Below, piece by piece: positions 23,437-37,100 of a stretch of 64,000 bases of DNA (positions within the stretch are counted from its first letter, which is position 1; every line of letters begins with the position of its first letter). Below the pieces are notes generated by a model that worked only from the letters and a program-made list of their open reading frames with translations, was not told where the DNA came from and made no database searches. The DNA is from Tetrahymena elliotti 4EA (lineage: Eukaryota; Ciliophora; Oligohymenophorea; Hymenostomatida; Tetrahymenidae), in assembly GCA_000231825.2 (NCBI GenBank), contig JH720293.1, positions 2,046,001-2,110,000 on the forward strand, given 5' to 3'. Made by a program: the position numbers and the translations under genes.

Positions 23437-26148
23437 TCACAATTTAAATTTTAAATTTAACTAAGATAACAGCACATCAGGTAAAGTATTAATGCAGAGA
23501 GCAGCTTTTCTAATTTTATCATAACAAATGTATGTCTCTGTAAGATTTTTAGAGTTTGATATAATCTTTTCAATGTCTTGAGGAAATTAATAAGGATTAA
23601 TAATAATAAATGAAGTATCATTACTATCAGCTATTTGTTATTTTAATGAACTTTAACTATCTTTATTCTTTCGTTCTGCTTTATTTTTGATATGCTCAGC
23701 AAAAATGTAACAAATGGCTTCATATTTAAAAATCTGATCAATAAAATCTTCATTCAATTTTGCTTTATCGGATAAAATATTTGTTAGGAAATATAAAAAC
23801 AAATATCTCTTTAATTATAAATCTAGATTATATTTGTTAATCTTGGTGTGCTAAATTTCTTTTAATATAAAATCTTCTGCTTATTCTTGTACTTAATTGC
23901 AAATTTTTTATTTTAGAATTTAGCTCACCATAGCTATAATCAGATTATCCTAAACTTTAAAATTAAAATTTTAACCTGTAACTTTTATACTGTTTATTTG
24001 GACATTGGACTATTATTTTTTTTTATGAAAACTACATGAACTTAACTTAGATAAATAAGCTTGAAACTCTATATCAACTGGGGAATTTAATTCGTTTTCG
24101 AAATAAATATACTTATATCTATTTTTTTATTTTTCTTTCAAATAAATTTTTAGAAGTTAGTGTTCTTTAACTTGTTTTACCAATGATAGCAATGTTTACA
24201 ATAAAACTTAAGAATCTTTTTAATTTAATTCATTATTTGGTTGTAAAACATTAACAACACTTACCATTTAGTTATTGTTTTAACTCTTAGAACTAATAGA
24301 GCTGTAGTCACTTTTTTGATCTGGTTATATCTTTTTAAAGAAATTCTAATTTTACATATAGACATGTTGGTTTAATAGGTTATTCTGTGGTTATGAATTA
24401 ATTTGATTTTAATCTGGCTTTACAGCATTGAGATTTGGTATTTATTTTTCAGCTTCCTCTTTCTTTTTATACTCTTTAATTTTCTAATTTATTTTAGCTT
24501 CTTTATTTTTATCATTTTCTTGTTTTTTAGGCTATGACTGTTATTTTAACTTATTATCTTACTAATTACCTTTATTTTATCGACTTTGATTTGTTTCGTG
24601 CAATAATTTCTAAATAACTGGCTACTCTGTATTTTTATTTTTGTCATTCTCTACTTTCTAATTTTGCTATTTTTTTTCTTTGATGAATTTTTTATTAAGT
24701 TTTGAAAAAGATTCTTTAAATTTTAAATTAAATTATTCAGTTTAGTTTTTATTTTCTAAATACTACTGAACATGTTAGCATAATTTTTCAGAAATATTTT
24801 TGAATTCTTCAACTAATTTTGAGTCAACAAAATTTGGTATAGGTATTAGTACTCCTCCATGAATTTTTACCTTAGTATATTAATTATCCCATTCTTCCTA
24901 GCTTACACAAACTTATTCTTTTTTTTCATTTATCTCAACTGCATTATTATTTAATTGATTATTAATTTTATTTTATGATGATGATTATTATTCTTAATGA
25001 AAAATCTTAACAGGTTCTAAATTATTTTTATGAGAAGAAGAGCTATTATTATTTGTGGGAGTTTCTATTAATTTTTTAGTATCTTTCTAAGGTTTATCTA
25101 CTTAATTATAAGATTGATCCTATTCTGATAAAAATCTATTTTAATTTTTTTCATCACTTGTTTGATCTAACATTTTTTTCATGTAATTTTAGTCACTAAA
25201 GCTTGTAGGATATTATTAATTAATATTAGCATAAAAGGAAGGCTTGCTATTGTCATTAGGGAGTATCTGTTTACTCCCTTCATTTTACTCTTAATTTATA
25301 TTTGTTTAATATAAGTTATCCTCCTGCTGAGGCTGACTTAATTAGTTTTTTTGTTAATTATTTTGTTGATAGTCCTATGCTAAAGGAGTTAAAATACTTT
25401 TTTGTTAGAAAATTTATTTATTATCAATAAAGTTTTAGTTTTAATTCTAGTTAAAATTTTAAGGTAAGAAATCTCTTTGATTATTCAAATTATTTATAGG
25501 CAAATCTATAGGTGAATTCCCATTCATCGGATTTTGATATTAATTATTCTTTTGCCCTTAAAAATTGTTTTAATTATTTTATTAAAATTAAGGCTAATGC
25601 ATGAAAGGTTTTTGTTATAAAAGATTTGGTGGAAGATAATTGTTGTTTTACTGATTTGCTTAAAGAGGATTTGGATTATTAAACTAATTATCTTAATTTT
25701 TTAAGATATTATTTTATCTTGCTGCATCATTCGAATTCATGGCAAAGTTATTTTGATTATTTTAGACATTTTAGTATTAATATTATGGGAGATAATATTA
25801 TTATTACTAAAATTAATATGGTTGCTATTATTGTTCAATGTTTGGTTTGACTGGCTATTATAAATTATTGAATTAAAGACCATTGTTATTATTAAAACCA
25901 ATATTATTTTAGTTGGCATTTGGTTAAAAATTATTTCTATTTTAGTTGTTTTATTGCACTATGTTTAAATAATTACCTTTGTTATTCATATTAAATGGCT
26001 ATTAGTTTTATAGGAATTAGAAATTGTTATTATTTTATTAATTAGTATTTTAAACGCGCATGTTATTCTAATCATTATTATTAAGATTACAGTTCTAATT
26101 TGGTTTATTTTCAAAATTGAACATATTGTTGTTATTTTATTACTGCAT
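23437..26148 (-). CDS. Large Q/N-rich protein with helical C-terminus, unknown function (intronless, 903 aa)
   Basis: A single open reading frame of 904 codons under the ciliate code; an in-frame TGA lies upstream of the ATG at 26148. Residues 1 to about 410 are almost pure Asn/Gln with scattered Pro, Phe and Tyr. Residues about 410-590 are charged, with a coiled-coil-like block rich in Lys and Glu around KQENDKNKEAKINQKIKEYK. The last ~250 residues lose the bias and look folded and helical, ending with a segment around KYEAICYIFAEHIKNKAER and a hydrophobic terminal region (ALCINTLPDVLLSQL). No family was recognised. No signal peptide or membrane span. Composition suggests a scaffold able to self-associate. 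Only 316 bases separate it from the next gene upstream in the same orientation. Confidence 0.82.
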
Positions 26149-26464
26149 TCCCTCCCTTATTAGCTATTTCTACTTTTCTCACTATTCTTAAAGATTTCTT
26201 ATGATATTAAATTAGTGTTTTTATTCTTTTAATTAATTATTATTTTGAAGATTGAAATATCAACTTATTTTAAAGTGAAATAAATTAAAATTTTTTTAAT
26301 AAAATACAAGCATAGATTTTTCATAAAATCCTAGTAAATTTGATTATTTAATTGTCAATAGATTATTTTTTAACAAAAAAAGATAGATAAATTAAAATAA
26401 ACAAAATTTATTTAGATTAAGATAATAACTATTTAGAAGATAAATCAACCATAAAATGACATAT
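26149..26464. other. Short intergenic spacer
   Basis: A 316-base AT-rich gap between two minus-strand Q/N-rich genes; the promoter of the 23437-26148 gene must lie here. Nothing else seen. Confidence 0.6.
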
Positions 26465-29400
26465 TCATTATTGCTGAGCAAAGTAATTAATTATTTCTGA
26501 TAGATTTACCACATTTTCAATTCTATCAACATTAGAAATAAATTCAGAATAGAGAATTCTTCCTGCTACTTAAATTGAATTGGATTAGTTTTTTCTAAAG
26601 CAAACTGAATTTTCTATTAGTTTAAAACCTATTGCATACAATATATTTGTAAGTTCATAATTTTTGATTATATCATATTCATCTTTATATTTCTTAGTTC
26701 TTTTCTTCTTTTGGTTTGGATCTTCTTACCTTTTAAACTTAATCCAATTAGCTGGGTCAATGATATAAAATACTCCAGACTCGGAATTTTATTCCAAGTC
26801 ATGAAGAACAACCTTTACTCCATAGGGAATATCATTTATTCCAAATAGCTAACATGTCAGCGGAGTCTTATAAGCATTTCCTTTTTGATTAAATTTGCTT
26901 AATTTTTGAAAATATGTTTTAATAAAATTTACCTTTCAATATTCTTGAGTACCCTCCTACACTTATTGTATTCACTATTATAGGATTTTCTTAATATCTT
27001 CCATAATCATCCTATTCAAGTGCTAATTAAAAATAAATTATCAGTAAGGTTTATAATTAACATTTAATAAAATACTTTTTTTTAAATTAAAAAAATAAAT
27101 TACGCTTGGCATGAGAATATAGATTATACTTAAAACCCATCAGTGTTAAGAAAAAGTACTTTTCTTCTTTATCTAAAATTTCATACTAGACACCAAAAGT
27201 TTTCCAAAATTCTTCTAAATAAACTTCTTTTTTTCCTACACATTGAACCATTTTGTTATGAGGAGCTAAGTTAAAAAAAATAAAAATAATTTAAATTATT
27301 TATTTGAGTTAAGATTAATACCATGTGTCTCATGAATATTTTAAATACTGATCGAAACAGATTTTAATTGGGGATTAGATTCTCTTATAAAATAAATTTA
27401 GCCTTTCTTAAAGTCTTCATTTATATGTATTCTTAAAACTTTCGTTGATTAATCTTCAATATATTGATTATAAGAAGTTATTTAATGAGTTTTAATTAAA
27501 AACGTCTAAACTAAATTCATTAAATCATTAAATTTTTAGCAAAAGATGATTGTGTTAGGAATTTAATAATTAGCTAGCTGAATTTTTTAAAGCTTCTTTT
27601 GGTTAGCCAACAAAGTATCTTTAATTTATTATTATACTTAGTCTTTTTTACTTTCTTCATCATCTATCAGATCTGATATATCTGTTAATAATTTTACATC
27701 ATCTCTTTCATAATTTTCAACTATTTCATTTCCTTTTTCATCTTAATACTCCAGCTTTTGGAATTAAGATTTTATTGTGGCATCATCAAACTAAATATCT
27801 ATTCTAATAAAATCTTTGTCTACGTTATTTTGACTTTGACTTGCTCTTTTTTTGATAAAAATTTTTTTGTTTTTTTTTTGATTAATAAATAAAGTTTTTA
27901 ATTTACTGTTTCAATGTGAATTTGAATTCATTGTTATTTAGATGTATAATAGAAGCTAAGCATGTTGTTTTTAAAAATTCTACTTACCATTGCTAATATT
28001 ATAGGATACTATAATTAGAATAATTCATTTCTATCTTTCTTTATTATGGGTTGATTCGTATAAATGGGAATATTAAATATTAGCACAAGTCTTTGAATCC
28101 TTATATTGTTTTGAATGGCTTATTAAAAGGAGTTCCCTCATTTAAATCTAGCATGACAAGAACTCCTCTCCTTTTAAAAAATGAATTGCTTTAATTAATG
28201 TCTAAATTAAATTAAAATAAATTTACAAAATTTGTAAAGAAAAACTTTCTGTAATTAACTGAATTTTATCATGAATTTAAAAACCTGAAATGATTATTTC
28301 TTGAGTATTTTTATTTACACCAACTTCAACAAGAAATTAAACAGAATTAAACTATAGTACTTTAGAAACCGTGCAATTTTCGTTTATTAGAGATTCTATC
28401 TTTATGTGGCGTAAATAATCTACATCATTATCATTAAAAGTACCCCATTAATTTTACTTTTATGAGCCTATTGGATTTTATATATCATAATCACTTTATT
28501 TATAGTTTTTTGTTATAGAAATATCAGAAGCAAACATCTATGTATTTTAGGAGTTAGTATTATTTTGTATCATTGCATTTATAGATGGGACCCTTGACTT
28601 AGATTATATCCTTGCTTATTGGCTCATATTTGTATATGAAGTTGTTGGTAACTTACTATTTGTCTAATTATTTTAAGGATAAGTAAATTGTTAGCCATTA
28701 GCACTAACATTGTTGCCAACCGAATTTAAAGTGCCACTTCCCATACTTACAATTTATTAACCATTTTAGTTAGCACTAATTTAAAATTTATTTCCAATTG
28801 CATAGTTTTAAGGGGATGAGTAAGGAGAACCCATTTTGCTAGCAATTATCTCTTCATCTTTGATTTTCTTTAAATTACTGTTTAATTTAGTTGCTTATGG
28901 ACTTTAAAATTATTGATTTTACATCATTATTACATTATTAATAAAATTTGTTGGAGATTATACATTTGTGCTTGACATATTTTTAGCTGTCTACACTCCA
29001 TTATTTTAATTTACCTAAATATTATTATTTGCTTAATTTGTATTTTCTCTTTAACAATTGGTATTTGAATTTTTAGGAGATGATGGATTATATGCAGTGG
29101 ATTCACTTAACTTTAAGTTTCCAACATTGTGAATCATTTAATGATGCCTCTATAACACTTCATCTTTGAGTTCTTCTCCTTCCTTTTACTTTAAAAGAAT
29201 TTAAGTAATTTAAAAATTATTTTTACTTTGCTCACAATATTATTTGCCTAACTGGTGATAGCTCTTTTATTTTGATTAGATGTTCCTGTAGCACTAGGTT
29301 TCTCTATCGTTTATGACTCTAACTGAGAGTGACCAATATTAGGGATATTTTTAAGACTGACAATATCTTTAGTACGCTATTATTCTTAGTATTTTTCACG

Positions 29401-32400
29401 TTTTTGTTCATTTATCAACTTATTTTGATTAGAATTGTCATCAAATTTATTCATATCAAACAGAGCTTTGTTGTTAGATTAGCTATTTGTTTAGGCTGAA
29501 TTTTAAGAAGATGGTTATGTAGATTTATTATTTTTGGTAATCTCTCCATTTTAAGATATATTATTTTTATTATCTATTAAATACAGAGGGATTTTATATT
29601 ACCCTTAAGTGTTAGTATCTCCCTATTATTTAAAATTTATGTTTTGGTTAGATTATTGCATGCCTTCATTTATTTTTTTCAATTATTCTGAATTAAAAGT
29701 AGTAAATTTTGCAGTATTTTCTTGTGTTAGTTTTGGTTTATATTACTTGCTAGTCTCTCTGCTATCATTCAGATTTTTATTATCAGCAAGTGAATTTGGG
29801 AATGCAGCACTTTAAGGAACATTATATTCTTTGTTTAATATAAAATAATCATTTTACTAATTAGCTTCATTATTAGCTTCTTAATGACTTGGTTTAGGTT
29901 AATTTTGGATTATTTAATTTTTATCTTTAACAGATTTATTTGAGGGTTATGTAACTAAATTTATCTGATTTTATGGTGAAAATTTGTCATTTTCCATAGA
30001 AATAATATTATTAAATTTATTGTTGAATGGTGTTGTTACTTCATCATTTGCTTTTATTTACTAGCTTGGCTAGTTTACTTGATAATTATCTTTAATTTAA
30101 TTAAAAAATGTTTATTGATTTGAAGATATTTTATTATTTTCATCTTAAAATCCTTGCTGGGCATTATTTTAAGTTAGATTTTTTAAGTTCTAAACATTTT
30201 ATTGCAACTAAAACTAACCTCCATTATTTGTATTATTCATTCCTAAACCACTCTAAAATGAATACTTTATATTATTTAAATTAGACAACTAAGCTTATAA
30301 TACCTAAAAATATTAAAAAATAATTATATGATTAAAATTGCTTTCTTCTGAATTATTTATTACCTGGTTTGGTGTCATTCCTTACGATTACATTGATGGC
30401 AAATATTGCTGTTATGCTTAATTTTAAGCATTTAATCCATTGATATTATTAGTACGATTAAGTGGTCCGTATTAATTTGTATGAATAGAAGTTCCAAGAG
30501 GTGTTTGTTAGTTAAATAAAGATATCTACTAATTAAAATTAGTCATTTAGTTTAATGGAAAATCATTTTATTAGTTGATAATTTATTGATTATTTTAAAA
30601 GTCAGTTGTATTATTTAAATAATTAGTATTTTAAGCATAGTTAATAGGGTTATTGAATCTATTTTTATTTTAATAGAATAATCCATTTCCATTGCCTTAA
30701 AGATAGAGTTATTATTATAGTTGCTAATGTCTATTTAAACTTTAAGGTTAAAAATCTATTAATCCATGATTAGGTAGCACAGGGTCAATAGCTGTTTCAT
30801 TAGGATATCCATTATTTATGTATTGTTATTATTGTAGTTAGCTTAAATTAATTTAACTCAAACCTTATTGGTGTGGATCAACTCCCATGTAAGTATTTTC
30901 ATTCATACCTCTCATCACATTATTGGCAGTCTAATTTAAAAAGTATTGCTGATTAAGACCTGTGTGATATGATTAAGCTCTTTCTTTTATACCATGATGA
31001 AAGTCGTTGTGATAAAAATACTAATTATTGGCACGTCTACCTTTAGAATAATGTTGGTTGACCTTAAAATTTGGAGATTGATTTCTAAAAATTAATTTCT
31101 TTCCTGACTAATTTTTTTATTCATTTTTCAATGTTCTAAATTTTTTGGTGATAGTTGGAGACTATCTCTGAGAATTGCTGTAAGTAGGCTTAACGTATTC
31201 AGATTTTATGAAATTTAATCCCATTAACTCTTAGCTATCTTCTATATCATCTTAGCTATCAACTATAGTGATGTTATTTGATTCAGAGAGCTATTAATTG
31301 TCTGCTTTTGCAAATATTTGTTTTAAAACGTAAAGTTTATCTTCGATTGATAGTTAAATGTAATCTTATTCATAAATTATGGCCACCTTTTAAATTCTAT
31401 CTTAATAAAATGCTAACTGATTGCTCTAATCATCAAATTATTAGGTGTCTTTCTTTTTCTCTGTTTATTAAATGATTTCCTGCTATTTACTCTTTGCTTA
31501 TTAAAGCAATTGCTAAAAATTTTTAGTCATCATATTTTCTTTACCTAATATAATATTTGAAAGTCTATATCCATTATTGTAAATCTTCTGTTTATCAGAA
31601 AAAGAATCCTCTCCTTACTAGTTATTTAAAATATAATCTTAGAAAGCATGATTTTTTATTTCGTCTTAACTCCATCCTCTGTAAATATATCCTTACAACA
31701 AAATATGTAAATCACTGACAAATTAAGTATCTTTTTTTAATAAACTCTCCCCTTCTTCCTTGATCCTCTTGAACAACTTTAAAAAATAAAAGTGAAATAT
31801 TTCAAATAATGAATTAAATTTTAAATGATAAAATGATGCAATCAACAAAAGAAGCGATTTCTTGAAAACAATAATAAAATAATAAAGTACTTTATTTTCT
31901 ATTAAAATTAATGCGCTTTCGGAATGTTTATAAACTTTTTCATATTTATCTTCTCTAACATAAATACTGCATAAATTATTTAAAGTAATTGCTTCTACAA
32001 TTTCCAACAAATAAGTTTTATTTTCTTTATAACTTTTCTCTATTTTTTTTAAAACAATCTTCAAATACTTTTTTGATAGAGTAACTTTTCCAATTCTTTT
32101 ATATTTATGTAAAAAAAATTAAAATAAGACCATTTAATTTCAACTCTTTCAAATGCGAGTAAATTTTAAAATTAACCAAATTACCTGCTGCATAGTATTG
32201 CAATATTATTTAAAGTAACAAATTATTATATATCTGAATCTATCCCCATTTTAACAGAAGTACTTATTCTCAAAGCCAAATCTAAAATCAACATTCCCGA
32301 GTTATAATCTTTTTAAATTAAAAAAGATGCTTATATAAATATCAATTTCGAATCCAGTTTAATACAATAAAATATTTTTTTATAATATCTTAATAAACCT

Positions 32401-32907
32401 AATACAAATGAATATGAAAAAATTAAATAAATTAAAATACCTTTAGTTTCCACAAATTTAGATGCAGTTTTATTGAGCAACTTTAGGACACCTGTACTGT
32501 TTTCAACTATAAATTTTGGAAATTGTTTCTTTTAGATTAGTTTTTCAGCAAGTTTAACCAAATTAACCTTCAAATATTTATCAAAACCCTATTATATAAA
32601 AATCTATTAACAATTGTTTGAATATAATTTATTCATTTTTGAAGATTTTATGCTCGTTTTATTTTAATTTTTATAGTTTTCTCTTAATCCTAAAGTAGAA
32701 ATGAAAGAATATTATGAAAACTACTACATTCTTTTCACTATAAGTTAAAAGCTTTTGAGTCATTGCAGAAATAGTTATGGATTATTGTTGCTATTTTTTT
32801 CTATCATCAGAATTAAATTAATCTGTCAGATAAACTTCAGAGCTACTTTGAGATTATTCATCTTTTCTGAATGGGCTTTTTGAACCTTAACTTCTAATTT
32901 AACTCAT
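26465..32907 (-). CDS. Giant TPR-like plus Q/N-rich protein, unknown function (12 exons, 1816 aa)
   Basis: Exons: 32728-32907, 32441-32588, 32185-32308, 31891-32095, 30364-31776, 29227-30303, 28285-29188, 27988-28201, 27322-27839, 27104-27265, 26933-27022, 26465-26880. The phases agree throughout and sum to 1817 codons, which argues against two separate genes. Residues about 60-330 are helical and TPR-like (VEAITLNNLCSIYVREDKYE; YNNGYRLSNIILGKENMM). Residues about 330-1300 are Asn/Gln/Ser/Pro-rich and disordered. The last ~480 residues appear folded and repeat-free, beginning at DVDYLRHIKIESLINE and including VQCVGKKEVYLEEFWKTFG and FYIIDPANWIKFKR; this domain was not recognised and may be ciliate-specific. 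The junction at exon 9 (acceptor at 27840-27841) is the least certain. The overall look is a scaffold. Confidence 0.8.
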
Positions 32908-34184
32908 AATATTTAAAGGCTTAAAATTGATTTGCAATATTTTATGAAAAAAATTCAATTCAAGCAGTTTTCTATTTTTAATTAATTGTAATACTAAAAT
33001 TTAATACACAGAAAAAATTCTTTATATGTTAAGTTATTAAATAATTTAATCATCTATGAACAACAAATAATATGTCTTTTATGTATTTATTTTTTTTGAT
33101 AACTACTCATAACTTTCAGTCCCTATTTAGAAATAGAATTCAAGATAATATCTTTGATTAAATTAAATTTTGCCTTGAAACCAAATAGTTACATTGCTTT
33201 ACCTCTTAAGTTCTAATAAAAAGTAAAATCATTAATTAACAAAAATATTTCAAACTTTTAGTAGAAGTTAAATTTAAAAGTAAAAATTCTATTTTACTTG
33301 ATAAATTTTTATTATTTTTTAAAACAATTTCTAATATTAAATTAAAAAAATATTTTTAACAAAAAAGATAAACAATTTTTATTGAAAAACATAAAAAATT
33401 ATTATTAGTAAAAAAATATTAAGAATTAAAATTAGCAACTGAACAAAATATAGTAAATATTACAACATTAATTATCTTAAAGAACTTTTAACTAAATTTA
33501 AAGATAATTTAGTCAATAGAATTTATCTTCTAATTTTTTCAATAAATTAATGGAATGGAAAAAAAAATATTGAAACCAAAATTTATTGGATATTATTTAT
33601 GATCTATTTAAAATTTTTTTTGTAAAATAATGGTATTTTAATCTCTGAAATTAAAAATAAATATTTGTCTATATCTGAAATTATTATGTTACAGATTTAA
33701 AATTTTTTGGTCTATAAATTATTAGGTTTAACGCTTAAAAATGAATTTTTACTTACCTAAAATTTAATTAAATAATCTGTGGATTAAATTTCTATATTAT
33801 GTCCTTAAAAGAAATACTACATCTACATTATAAAGTTAAATAATGTAAAATATCTTTACTACTTAAAAATAATTTATATTTAATAACCATAAAAACATTA
33901 ATCTAAGCAAATCAAATCAAATATTCATTCATTCAATCTTTCTTGCTATTTTATAAAAATTAATAATTAAAAAAAACCTAAAAATTTTTAAGCAGTAAAA
34001 CGAAATTTTCTAAGGATTGAATTTTAATTCTAATTCCAAATATTCATAAAATATTTACTCATTATTCCATATTTATTATCAAATTAGCTTGCTTTTTAAA
34101 TTCATAGTAAGATTTATTTTATTTCCATTATTACTTTTTTATCGATTCCTTTAATAACTTTCATATATAACATTAAAAAGAAAT
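32908..34184. other. Divergent promoter region, no gene seen
   Basis: About 1.3 kb between two divergently transcribed genes (giant TPR protein on minus, CNB protein on plus). Extremely AT-rich. It should contain both promoters; no discrete element was recognised. Confidence 0.6.
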
Positions 34185-37100
34185 ATGTCTTAGCAAAATG
34201 GTGATTAAGATTTGAAATAGGCTATAAGAAATAGTTTAACTGGTACACTTAACCTATTAAAGAAAGAAAGTTTTACAAAAGAAGATTAAGAAATTTAAAA
34301 AGAAAATAACTAAATAGGAAGACTTTCTACTGTTATTTTAAGAGGTAATCCTGATGAACAGCTTGTTTCGGTTTAAGTAAATTAGAAAAAAAAGGAATCT
34401 ATAAACTCTTACCTTGGGGCCTTCTCCGATATTGCTGAGTAAGAAGATAAACACTTAAAGCTTATCAAATATCTGAAAGAGTAAAAAAAAACTAAAAAGG
34501 CAGCTGAGTTTTTAATAGAGTAGTTTAGCAAGTTTAGATTCTTTAAGCAGATTATGAGATAACTCTCAGAAGATCTTTTAAAGCAGATTATATTTGAATT
34601 AAAGTTGGAAACATATAAAAAATAATAAATTATTTTCTAATACAATGATGTAGGTCGTCATATGTATTTTGTATTATCTGGAAGAGTATCTATCTTGATA
34701 CCTTCTAAGCCAAATACTTCTGAATTAAGCAGTCCTAATACTAAGAGTGGCTCATTTTTTTTTCCAGCTGAAAATGCTACTAGTAGTAGCAGTAACAATA
34801 ATAACATCAGCAATCCAGCTAATAACTCAAATTCTTAATAGTTATAGAATTAACTCTAGTCACCTTAGAATGGCATAAATATAATTTTACAAAGTCCTAG
34901 GATTGTAAATTCATTATCAAATTAAGGAACACCCTCTAATTCTTATAATATTTAAGTTCCTACTTCTTAATTCAGTAACTTTAGTGCTTCTTCATTTAAA
35001 GACTATTTAATAAAAATGATAGGAATAAATCAATTAGAAAATATTAGTGAAGAGTAGGAGTTCGAGTTTTTTAGATAATATAAGTTATAAAATTTTAAGC
35101 AAGTTAATACTATCTAGCCTGGTAATTCCTTTGGAGAGGTAGCTCTTGAGTAAAGAATACCTAGAACTGCGTCAGCTGTAACAATTACATCTTGCTAATT
35201 AGCTACTTTATCTTATGACAGCTTTCGCAAACTTTTGAGCAAAATATATGAAAGAATTCAAAATGAGTAAAGAAGCTTTTTGAAAGAAATTCCTCCATTT
35301 AATAATTGGCCTAATGCTGGTATTATGGTTATATATAACAATAGTGAAGATGTGGAATATCAAATAAATAATGTAATCTACAAAGAAGGAGAGAGATGCT
35401 AATATGTTTATTTTATTAAAGAGGGAGAGATAGAGATTAGTAAGGTAAAAGATCTAATATCTTTTATTATGAAATAGATAAATTCTTAAATTTCTTTTTT
35501 TGTTTTTGATTGAAAATACTATTGAGAAATTATTGCAAAAATCTATCTCTTTGCTGCTTACATTTATTCATCAATTTAATAAACTAAAAAAGGAATATGG
35601 TTTTTATTTTTTATTGCTTGAACACTTTAGAATTTTACACTTTTACACCAATATTGAATTTAAAAATTTTCTCAACTAAATAAATTAGGTATTTAAGATT
35701 GACAAATGTGACACAAATACACTTTAAAAGAAAAATATAGTCACGAAAAGGCAAGTTATTTAAAGAGTAGCATAAGGAAGAATGTTTGGAGAGTTTGAGG
35801 GAATACTGCATCTTTTGGATCCTAAGAAAAAAAATCATCTTCTTTTCAGCAGCAAGTCAAATGATTCTCTACCTTTTAGAGAGACACAAGCTGTTTGCTA
35901 AACCAAAGTAAAGCTAATGAGAATAGACTCTCGTTTGTTTTTTTTAAATTTTTGGGCTTTCAACAATTCTTAAGACTAAGAATTTTTTTCTGTTTAAAGA
36001 TAAAATATGCTTGATAAAATATTTAAAATAGAAAGTATGATTCATGATTACTAAAATACTAATATCTAGAACTAAGAAATAAATTAAATAAGCGAGTTGC
36101 TTTAGACTAATATTATGTAATAGACTGGCGATATTCAAAAATTAATGAAAGGATAGACTTCAACTCCAAGACAAAAATACTCTATACACAAAAGCAATCC
36201 TATTAATCTTTTCTCACCTTCGGCTAGTAGAAAAAGTGATTTTAATCTATAGAACAATTCTAAAAATAAATCTAATGAAACAGCCTCTTCAGATTTAACT
36301 ACTTTGTTAGGTTCTCCTTTAAATACATCTTCTGCTAAGAGAAGTTCTTCAATTAATATTAATTTTAATTACTCTTAAATTAGTCCGTCGGGAGGAGGAG
36401 CTAACGGATATTTATCACCTCCTAATAATCCTTAAGTAAGCCCTCTTCTATTACAAGCTGCATAGTAGAACAATCTTCTTAAGCAACCATCATTATTCTA
36501 AAGGCTTAGCAAGGTTAAGAATAGCTTATTTGAAACTTCGTCTCCTATATAAGGGAGAGGTAGTGAACAATTTGCTAACTAAGATTCTTTTAATTAAAAA
36601 TAATCAAACTAAGATTTAAATTCTCCTCAGAAAAGTTGTGTGAATTTTTAGGTACCTTAGAGGAGTGAAAGAAGACATAAAACACATTCAATGGAAAATT
36701 AAATACCAAATTCTTAAACTTCTCCCTCAATTCAAAGAATTTAAAATCATTAAATTCTTACTCATTCACTAACAACAAATAATTTTTCAAATAAATAAAA
36801 TCTTTTAAGTTAACAAAATCTTTAAGACAGTACCCAATAGAGTAGTTAAATTAATTCTCCATTAGCATCTCATACTCCTAATCAGTAATCTGAAAATATC
36901 TCCTGTGTTTAAATGTAAAGTAGTAGCAATAGTAAATAAATATAACAAACTCCGATAAGAAATTCTTTAAATTTAAACTAACCAACATCAACAAATACTT
37001 ATTATAGCTACACTAAATAGAGTGAGAATACAAAACCTTAAACTACTAGAGGAAGTTCTGAGTAATCTCATGAAAATAATAAAAAAGAAAAAAATTTCTT

